A stretch of DNA of 12,242 nt from Bacteroidales bacterium (lineage in GTDB: Bacteria; Bacteroidota; Bacteroidia; Bacteroidales; UBA1715), in contig JAISIO010000121.1 in assembly GCA_031262005.1 (NCBI GenBank), positions 1-12,242 on the forward strand. The letters are read 5' to 3'. The notes under the pieces are model-generated. The model ran no database searches. It saw only the letters and a list, made by a program, of their open reading frames with translations, and was not told the origin of the DNA. Position numbers and translations under genes: made by a program. Shown here piece after piece: positions 7,266 to 12,242 of this stretch. Numbering within the stretch: the stretch's first letter is position 1; each line of letters opens with the position of its first letter.

Positions 7266-7290
7266 ACTACACTCTACATTCTAATCACTA
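7266..7290 (-). repeat. Dispersed intergenic repeat, copy 2
   Basis: On the minus strand it reads TAGTGATTA, GAATG, then TAGAGTGTAGT. It shares all 20 fixed positions with the copy at 1685-1709, in the opposite orientation. It begins at the base immediately after the TGA stop of the PorP/SprF gene. Here it is not extended into a long heptamer array. Confidence 0.75.
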
Positions 7291-8316
7291 TCAAATATAT
7301 CCCGGACAGCGCACAGCCGCTCGCTTAGTTCGTTTTCTTCCGTCCAAAATTATATTTGTTACGGTCAATTCAAAGGCTCCGTGTCCTCTGCTGGCGGTGC
7401 GAAGTTGCGAAATATTTATATCGTAATTGAATATAATGTCGTAGCCCGAAACATTACAGCCTATAGTTACAATCAGCGCATCATTATTTTTTGCTCTATA
7501 TGATACGCCGAATAGGCATTTGTATAATGAAGAATTGTTGAAGTATTTTATTCCAATCGCATCAAACTGAAATTCCTGTTGACTGCCTTGAAACTGTACT
7601 TTTGCCTGAGGCACAAAGTCGAAATCGGAGCTAAGCTGTAACCATGCCATACCGTGAATAAGCGAGCGCAACGGCAGATGAGCTTCAGTATTGTTAAACC
7701 ACGAAATATTGGGACGGTTAATATTGTAAGCAGCATATCCAAGTGTGTAGGAATATAACGAACTTGGTGTAAATGTTGCCATAAAGCCGGCACCCATAGT
7801 AAAAAACGTTTTTCGTGTTAGTTCAAAATTTTCGTTCGTAATCAAATTCGGGTCAAAATGAGTACCGTTGAATTGGTCGGGAAAACGGAGTAAACTGTAA
7901 TCGAGCGAGTGAAACCCAACGCCGGGCATGAGTGCCGGCGAAAGCCTCCACCACTGATTGAGTGGTAGGTGCAAGGCTACCGGAACGGCTATTTGCAAAG
8001 CAGAATACTGCGCATCGCCAGATAAATCGTAGTTGAACAACAGCCCAATGCCTGCCGACGATGTAGAACTATATTTTTTTTTCAAACGAGTATCAATGCC
8101 TAACGAAAGCGTTTTGTAAGGCACAGCTACCGTGCGATATTGATCGCGGGCAGTAATATTAAAACGCCATTTTCCCTTCATATAGCCCGTCATGGCAGGA
8201 TTTACGTTGAGCGAATTGGTGAAGAAATTGGAAAAATGAATATCCTGAGCAAGCACCATGGTGCTTGTTCCAACGCAGAGGCAGAGGCTTAATATGATAC
8301 GTTGTGTGAAATTCAT
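7291..8316 (-). CDS. PorP/SprF family T9SS-associated outer-membrane protein
   Basis: Members of this family are outer-membrane beta-barrels that work with the T9SS, and copies next to large type B cargo proteins are thought to help secrete or anchor that partner. The 341-residue protein has a signal peptide (about 1-23, cleavage after VLA). The family hallmark HFSNFFTNSLNVNPAMTGYM (27-46) follows. The remainder is alternating hydrophobic/polar barrel sequence. It includes SYTLGYAAYNINRPN and the GYDIIFNYDIN...LRTASRGHGAFEL ending, and a basic tail with a late Cys (RCPGYI), which is also usual. The ATG is at 8316-8314. No promoter box is seen in the 43 nt upstream, so it is probably transcribed from the upstream adhesin gene through the four-helix gene. 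I give no gene symbol because paralogues are numerous. Confidence 0.92.
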   Translation of the reverse strand: MNFTQRIILSLCLCVGTSTMVLAQDIHFSNFFTNSLNVNPAMTGYMKGKWRFNITARDQYRTVAVPYKTLSLGIDTRLKKKYSSTSSAGIGLLFNYDLSGDAQYSALQIAVPVALHLPLNQWWRLSPALMPGVGFHSLDYSLLRFPDQFNGTHFDPNLITNENFELTRKTFFTMGAGFMATFTPSSLYSYTLGYAAYNINRPNISWFNNTEAHLPLRSLIHGMAWLQLSSDFDFVPQAKVQFQGSQQEFQFDAIGIKYFNNSSLYKCLFGVSYRAKNNDALIVTIGCNVSGYDIIFNYDINISQLRTASRGHGAFELTVTNIILDGRKRTKRAAVRCPGYI

Positions 8317-8322
8317 GAGGAT

Positions 8323-8354
8323 TGAATAACTGAATAATTGAATAACCGAATAAT
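8323..8354 (+). repeat. Octamer tandem array A (TGAATAAC/T)
   Basis: The units are TGAATAAC, TGAATAAT, TGAATAAC and CGAATAAT, head to tail, with a fifth partial unit (TGAATT) after them. The array lies between the porP start and the four-helix gene stop. Bases 8324-8344 match array B (8736-8756) at 20 of 21 positions in direct orientation. Confidence 0.9.
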
Positions 8355-8359
8355 TGAAT

Positions 8360-8722
8360 TTATTTTTTTTGTGAATTTTTGCGTGATGTAATCATGATTT
8401 TTACTATTTCTTCATTTTCGTTATAGAGATTTTGCAATAATTCTTGTTTAACAATAGTGGCTTCCCACAATAATTCTAACCAAAACATTGTTTCGTCAGC
8501 TTCTTCTATTACAATAGATATTTTGCTGTAAAATTCTGCATTTGAACGTGCCCTACAGGCAGCGCGGTAATTTGCTCCAATAGAAGTTCCCGACCGCAAC
8601 AATTGTTTACCTATAATTTGAGCTTCCTGAGTTTTTGGCAACGATTGATACAATTTTATTATTCGCAAAACGAATTGTTTTGTTCTTTGCTTTAAATCGT
8701 CTCTATACTTATATCCTTCCAT
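8360..8722 (-). CDS. Four-helix-bundle protein (S23 / bAvd-like family)
   Basis: This 120-residue protein is nearly all helical. It carries the family signature QLLRSGTSIGANYRAACRAR (40-59), followed by an acidic helix, SIVIEEADETMFWLELLWEA (69-88). Members occur as open frames in 23S rRNA intervening sequences, as Avd, the accessory protein of diversity-generating retroelements, and very often as lone genes of unknown function. No reverse transcriptase or rRNA is in the window, so this is the lone type. I choose the ATG at 8722-8720 (MEGYKYRDDL). The frame is open to an ATG at 8785, but the extra 21 residues are largely a translation of octamer array B (SVIQLFRYSK) and match no part of the family. 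No promoter box is seen. Read-through from the adhesin gene is likely. Confidence 0.85.
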   Translation of the reverse strand: MEGYKYRDDLKQRTKQFVLRIIKLYQSLPKTQEAQIIGKQLLRSGTSIGANYRAACRARSNAEFYSKISIVIEEADETMFWLELLWEATIVKQELLQNLYNENEEIVKIMITSRKNSQKK

Positions 8723-8734
8723 ACTATGTAGTTT

Positions 8735-8758
8735 TGAATAACGGAATAATTGAATAAC
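8735..8758 (+). repeat. Octamer tandem array B
   Basis: The units are TGAATAAC, GGAATAAT and TGAATAAC, just upstream of the four-helix gene start. The array is in direct orientation to array A and inverted to array C. A further partial unit, TGAAAT, follows. Confidence 0.88.
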
Positions 8759-8806
8759 TGAAATCTTGAACGTAAAAAATTCCACTATTCAATTATTCCG
8801 TTATTC
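8736..8806. repeat. Perfect 21-bp inverted repeat formed by octamer arrays B and C
   Basis: Positions 8736-8756 are the exact reverse complement of 8786-8806, with a 29-nt loop (8757-8785). In RNA this would be a long AU-rich hairpin between the adhesin stop and the four-helix start. It has no following T tract and so does not look like an ordinary terminator, but it could stabilise or trim the transcript, or be an end-recognition structure of the cassette. Confidence 0.85.
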
Positions 8807-8823
8807 TGTTATTCCGTTATTTT
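8792..8823 (-). repeat. Octamer tandem array C (inverted), overlapping the adhesin stop codon
   Basis: On the plus strand the units are ATTATTCC, GTTATTCT, GTTATTCC and GTTATTTT, which are the octamer in reverse complement. The TAA stop codon of the large adhesin gene (8819-8817) lies inside the last unit. Confidence 0.88.
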
Positions 8824-11800
8824 ATAATCGTAATATTCCCCTTATCCCTAAATTCCCGATTATCCAAGCAGCGAGCGTGAATATAGTACACCAGCACTTG
8901 TGGTTCCAATGGTTTTCCTTTGTATTTTCCGTCCCATTGGGCATTCAAATCGGTGGTTTCAAATAGTTTTTCGCCCCAGCGGTCGTAAATTGCAAATTCG
9001 AGTTCGGTAATTGCATTGCTTTTTACTTGAAACATATCGTTCAAACCATCGCTATTTGGGGTAAAGGCGGTTGGTACAAAAACAAATTCTTTGGAGCAGT
9101 CCCATTCAACTATTTGCAAATGCACGGTATCTAAATTTTCGCAGCCATACGCATCGCTTGCGTGAGCTATGTAGGTGTAGCTTTGCGGTGGCGTTACGGT
9201 GGCATAAGCCGAATACGCATTTTCAATCCACACCATTGGAGTCCACATGTATGATACATTTGCTTCGGGAGTGGGTAACGCCGAAAGTTGTACGGCTTGT
9301 CCTTTATATACCACATAAGCATTGCTTGCTGCATCAAAATGTGCATTGGCAGTAGCATCTAACAGCGGCACTTTATTGGCAACCGAAATAGTAATTTCCT
9401 GTGTGGTAATTGCCGGGCAATTGTGAGCATCGGTAATGGTGGCGGTATATATTCCTTTACACAAATTCCGTACATTCTGCGTGGCTTCTCCGTTGCTCCA
9501 TTGCACGGTATATGGCAGCGTTCCGCCTTCTATGTGTAGTTGAATTGAACCATTGCAGGCAATTTCACAATTCACGTCCGATGCTTCTACGGTTTGTAAT
9601 TGCAACGGTTGAGGTTCAATTATTTCAAATGTTTCGGCAACCGCACAGCCCATGCTGTCGGTAATTGTAATAATGTAGCTGCCTGCGCCCAAATTAGATT
9701 TTGCAGGATTGCTATCGCCGTCATTCCATAGATAGGTGTACGGAGCACTGCCACCAAGGTGCGTAACGGCAAGAGCAGCATCGGTTTCGCCAAAACATGA
9801 AATAGGCGTATTGACAAGTGTTTCTATGTGCAAATCATTCACTTCCACGTGTACCGTATCTATTGTTACGCAGCCATCTTGATTTTTTGCCTCTACCCTA
9901 AAATCGGTTGTTTCGTTTGGTTTCACCACAGGCGTTGCCGTTTCTGCGTCCGAAACTATCGGCTCTTGCGGAGTCCAATAATAGCTCATGTTGTTTGTGG
10001 GGTATAAGTTTATCACCCCAATTGAAGCGTCATCGCCAAGGCATATTGTTTTGTCTCCAAAGGGTTCAACATCGTTGTACGAAACTTTGACTTCGATACT
10101 TGCTTCGTCTTGAAAATTACAAAATTCGCTGAATGTGCGCACGTAATACGTTTCATTGCCCGTGGGCATAACGGTAATGGAATTTTGCGAAAAGTCGGAA
10201 TTAAGAATAGGATTGAACGTTGGCGAAGTAGACCACATATAGCGTCGGGTGGGGGCGCTGGTAATAGCCGTTACGGTGTACCAGTCGCCGGAACACACCG
10301 GATTGCGTTCTTCGCTGCCTTGGATAACTTCGAGTTTCACTATTTGATAATCGTTTTTGAACACATTCACCGATTGGGTATATATGGTTTTACACCAATT
10401 GTTTGCCACGCTAAGTTCGTAATCGGTGTTTTCGCCAGGTGTGGCTTCGGTTTGCGGACGGTCGGGCGTAGCAAGTCCTGTGTTTGGCGTCCATGTGTAT
10501 ATGTAGTTGGGATTATATTCATTGGGAATGCCTATTTCAATGGTTTCGCCGGCGCAAATATATTTTGCAGGCAACACGTCGTAGGCTAATTGTTCGGTAA
10601 TTACTAACTTTTTCGTAATGCTGTCTTCCAAATTGCACGAAGAAATATCGCGCACAATCAATAGTATTTCATATTCGCCGGGTGCTGAGAAAGTATGGGT
10701 TAAATGTTCGTCGGTAGAAACTATCGTATCGCCGTTCACGTACCATTCGTAGGTAAGTTGCGGATTGTTGTACAAGTGTTGCGATTTGTTGATAAAAGTC
10801 AATTCGTTGTTAGAACAGCTTATTTCGGGCAATTCAAAATCGGCAACGAGCAAACCGAATCCAATATAAAAGCGAAATACGGCATTGTTGCAATTCGCAG
10901 AATTATTACTCGTGCTCCACGCTCCGGGTTTGGGGTGAACGGGAAAACCTTGACAAGCCGTATAGCCGCCGCAACTTGCGCACACACTCTGATAAATATT
11001 ACCTTTCTTGTCGAAACGAGCCGTACCACCGTCCACGTGGTCGCGTCCGCTATATGGGCAGGCGGCATAATATTGTTCGCCAAAATAGGTGGCGTAGCCC
11101 AATTCTTTTGCTTCGTCGTCTATTACCATCAAATAAAAATCCTTTCCATCGGTGGTGCTTTGATAGGCATCGGGCGTGATGGGCATATTTTTGTTGCCAC
11201 GCAGTGCCAGCCAGCCAAGAGCATTATAAGTAATAGGCCATTCTCTGCCACAGCCGGCTAAGTAAATGCGATTGCAAATATCCACTTCAAAAGCGGTGGG
11301 CGTAATATTAGGCGTGCCTATGCCGCTCCCAAACACGGTGCTCCAATTGAGGGTTGATAAATCGTTGCTGAACGACACCAAAAACTGTCCGCTATTGGGT
11401 TGATTAAACTGAGCGTTGTAAATCAACGTAGAACCGGTTGCTGTGGTTTGCCCGAATAGAAACACATTGCCCAAAGAATTGCAGCGCACAAAATGCGCTT
11501 GGTCGTAGCGGTCGGAACCAAAATAGGTGCCTGCCTGCAAATTTCCGCCTTGGTCGAGTTTTATAAGAAAGGCATCAACCGTGCCGCCTATTCTGTTAGG
11601 TATAAATCCCGAAAACGGAACGTTCATCAGTTGCGAACACGTTCCGCCGGTGGCAAATACATTGCCGTCCTTATCGGTAGTAATGGAATAGGCAGCATCT
11701 TTACTTTCGCCGCCAATGTAGCTGCTCCATTCAAGGTTGCTCATGTCGGCATTGAGTTTGAACACCACCCCGTCCTGCGAACCGCCCGAAGTTGCCTGAA

Positions 11801-12242
11801 AAGCGTTTTTTACCGGAAAGTCGGTGGAAAATGTGGTGGAAGCCACGTAAATATTGTCGAGAGTGTCAATCATAATTTCGCCGCGCGCACCGTCGGCATA
11901 GTTGTAGTAGAGCGAATCTCTGCCATATTCTAATTCCCAGCCTGTCTCGTTCTCGTAGTTCAAGCCATCGTTGGCACTACCGCCCATAAACGTCGATGAA
12001 AGTATTTGCGAGCCGTCGGCACTTAATCGTGAGACAAACATATCCACGCCGTTTTGAAACTCTATTGCTCCGTCGTAGAGTGTGGGTTTTCCACCGGCAA
12101 ATGTGGATTGAATAGCATTGTTCACAGGGAAATCTGCCGAACCGGTGGTGCCGAGTATGAGCAATTCATTGTGGGAATTGACAATCAAACTGTGGGGCAT
12201 TTCGGCACTTGTGCCGCCCAAATAGGTGGCGTATAGTCGTTT
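8817..12242 (-). CDS. Large T9SS type B secreted adhesin-like protein, 5' end outside window
   Basis: The frame is open to the window edge (RLYATYLGGTSAE before the first possible TTG start), so the N-terminus and signal peptide are missing; 1141 residues are visible. Numbering from the window-edge Lys as 1, residues 1 to about 467 are SBBP-type propeller repeats (YATYLGG, SSYIGG, GTYFGS, YATYFGE). This includes the Cys-rich DHVDGGTARFDKKGNIYQ...CASCGG segment often seen in such proteins. A PKD-like domain (about 469-549) follows, then three Ig/PKD-like domains rich in CAGE and YTWTP type motifs (552-802). Two SprB-like repeats (about 808-877 and 885-952) have PYTYLWNDG / PYTVQWSNG and ITDSMGC / ITDAHNC. 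After another PKD-like domain comes the gliding-motility-associated type B C-terminal domain (about 1053-1141: FTPNSDGLND, YDRWGEKLFET, WDGKYKGK, GNITIIK). The protein is exported by the T9SS to the cell surface or medium. Adhesion is likely but unproven. Confidence 0.93.
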   Translation of the reverse strand, partial: KRLYATYLGGTSAEMPHSLIVNSHNELLILGTTGSADFPVNNAIQSTFAGGKPTLYDGAIEFQNGVDMFVSRLSADGSQILSSTFMGGSANDGLNYENETGWELEYGRDSLYYNYADGARGEIMIDTLDNIYVASTTFSTDFPVKNAFQATSGGSQDGVVFKLNADMSNLEWSSYIGGESKDAAYSITTDKDGNVFATGGTCSQLMNVPFSGFIPNRIGGTVDAFLIKLDQGGNLQAGTYFGSDRYDQAHFVRCNSLGNVFLFGQTTATGSTLIYNAQFNQPNSGQFLVSFSNDLSTLNWSTVFGSGIGTPNITPTAFEVDICNRIYLAGCGREWPITYNALGWLALRGNKNMPITPDAYQSTTDGKDFYLMVIDDEAKELGYATYFGEQYYAACPYSGRDHVDGGTARFDKKGNIYQSVCASCGGYTACQGFPVHPKPGAWSTSNNSANCNNAVFRFYIGFGLLVADFELPEISCSNNELTFINKSQHLYNNPQLTYEWYVNGDTIVSTDEHLTHTFSAPGEYEILLIVRDISSCNLEDSITKKLVITEQLAYDVLPAKYICAGETIEIGIPNEYNPNYIYTWTPNTGLATPDRPQTEATPGENTDYELSVANNWCKTIYTQSVNVFKNDYQIVKLEVIQGSEERNPVCSGDWYTVTAITSAPTRRYMWSTSPTFNPILNSDFSQNSITVMPTGNETYYVRTFSEFCNFQDEASIEVKVSYNDVEPFGDKTICLGDDASIGVINLYPTNNMSYYWTPQEPIVSDAETATPVVKPNETTDFRVEAKNQDGCVTIDTVHVEVNDLHIETLVNTPISCFGETDAALAVTHLGGSAPYTYLWNDGDSNPAKSNLGAGSYIITITDSMGCAVAETFEIIEPQPLQLQTVEASDVNCEIACNGSIQLHIEGGTLPYTVQWSNGEATQNVRNLCKGIYTATITDAHNCPAITTQEITISVANKVPLLDATANAHFDAASNAYVVYKGQAVQLSALPTPEANVSYMWTPMVWIENAYSAYATVTPPQSYTYIAHASDAYGCENLDTVHLQIVEWDCSKEFVFVPTAFTPNSDGLNDMFQVKSNAITELEFAIYDRWGEKLFETTDLNAQWDGKYKGKPLEPQVLVYYIHARCLDNREFRDKGNITIIK

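Larger units (their letters stand above)
8317..8823. mobile_element. Candidate repeat-bounded cassette carrying a four-helix-bundle gene
   Basis: About 500 bp separate an adhesin gene from its PorP/SprF partner. This contains one small gene plus three arrays of the octamer NGAATAAY: 8323-8354 (plus), 8735-8758 (plus) and 8792-8823 (minus). The outermost arrays are inverted relative to each other, like terminal inverted repeats. The cassette gene is AT-richer (about 34% GC over 8401-8700 by hand count, against about 48% in a sampled line of the adhesin). No transposase is encoded, so movement would need outside functions. That it is mobile is inference. It could also be a gene sitting among common intergenic repeats. 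Confidence 0.4.

Noticed and set aside
8360..8822. Diversity-generating retroelement, suggested by the bAvd-like four-helix protein.
   Set aside because: No reverse transcriptase frame, no template/variable repeat pair, and no C-type-lectin variable end in the neighbouring adhesin. The adhesin ends in a standard type B sorting domain.
8317..8823. Classical insertion sequence.
   Set aside because: No transposase or DDE-type frame. The only gene is the 120-residue helical protein, so only a passive or unconventional cassette can be proposed.
12219..12221. TTG at 12221 as the true start of the large adhesin.
   Set aside because: The frame stays open to the window edge with propeller-repeat sequence (LYATYLGG) running straight through this codon, and no signal peptide follows it. 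The gene is truncated by the window.
9071..12236. Several plus-strand open frames of 60-185 codons opposite the adhesin gene (for example 10110-10589 and 10704-11261).
   Set aside because: They lie entirely antisense to a protein with clear domain matches, are low in recognisable motifs, and have no promoter box or family resemblance. They are by-products of the adhesin codon usage.

Overview
The window comes from a member of the Bacteroidota. The main evidence is a large secreted protein ending in a type B sorting domain of the type IX secretion system (T9SS), paired with a PorP/SprF-family gene. Supporting evidence is a set of TAnnTTTG (-7) promoter boxes, A/T-rich leaders without clear Shine-Dalgarno sequences, and AT-rich intergenic tandem repeats. 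Genus and species cannot be read from the window. No rRNA, CRISPR array, transposase, integrase or reverse transcriptase gene is visible.

Layout. Positions 1-116 (minus) hold the start of a small unidentified gene cut by the window edge. A tRNA-Val(UAC) gene (238-312, minus) follows, with a well-formed promoter on one side and a stem-loop terminator on the other. folC (373-1671, minus) and a 731-residue EF-hand membrane protein of unknown function (1795-3990, minus) come next, separated by a 7-bp tandem repeat array. A divergent promoter region (3991-4215) separates this block from ligA, the NAD-dependent DNA ligase (4216-6210, plus). ligA runs tail to tail into a MurG-like glycosyltransferase (6202-7218, minus), with a 9-bp overlap of the coding ends.

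The right half (7291-12242, all minus) is a surface-secretion block. A very large 5'-truncated protein has an SBBP-type propeller region, PKD-like domains, two SprB-like repeats and a T9SS type B C-terminal domain. It is read toward a PorP/SprF outer-membrane protein, and the two probably form a cargo/anchor pair. Between them lies a small four-helix-bundle gene (S23/bAvd-like family), visibly AT-richer than its neighbours. It is bracketed by arrays of an 8-bp tandem repeat, and the outer arrays are in inverted orientation. The repeat begins in the stop codon of the adhesin and ends just before the porP start. The gene therefore looks like a compact cassette inserted in an otherwise ordinary two-gene operon.

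This cassette and the short-period intergenic repeats (7 and 8 bp, in four separate gaps) are the least conventional parts of the window. The remaining genes are housekeeping (folate, DNA ligation, tRNA) or a familiar Bacteroidota secretion layout. No gene-free stretch exceeds 300 bases; the longest is 3991-4215.
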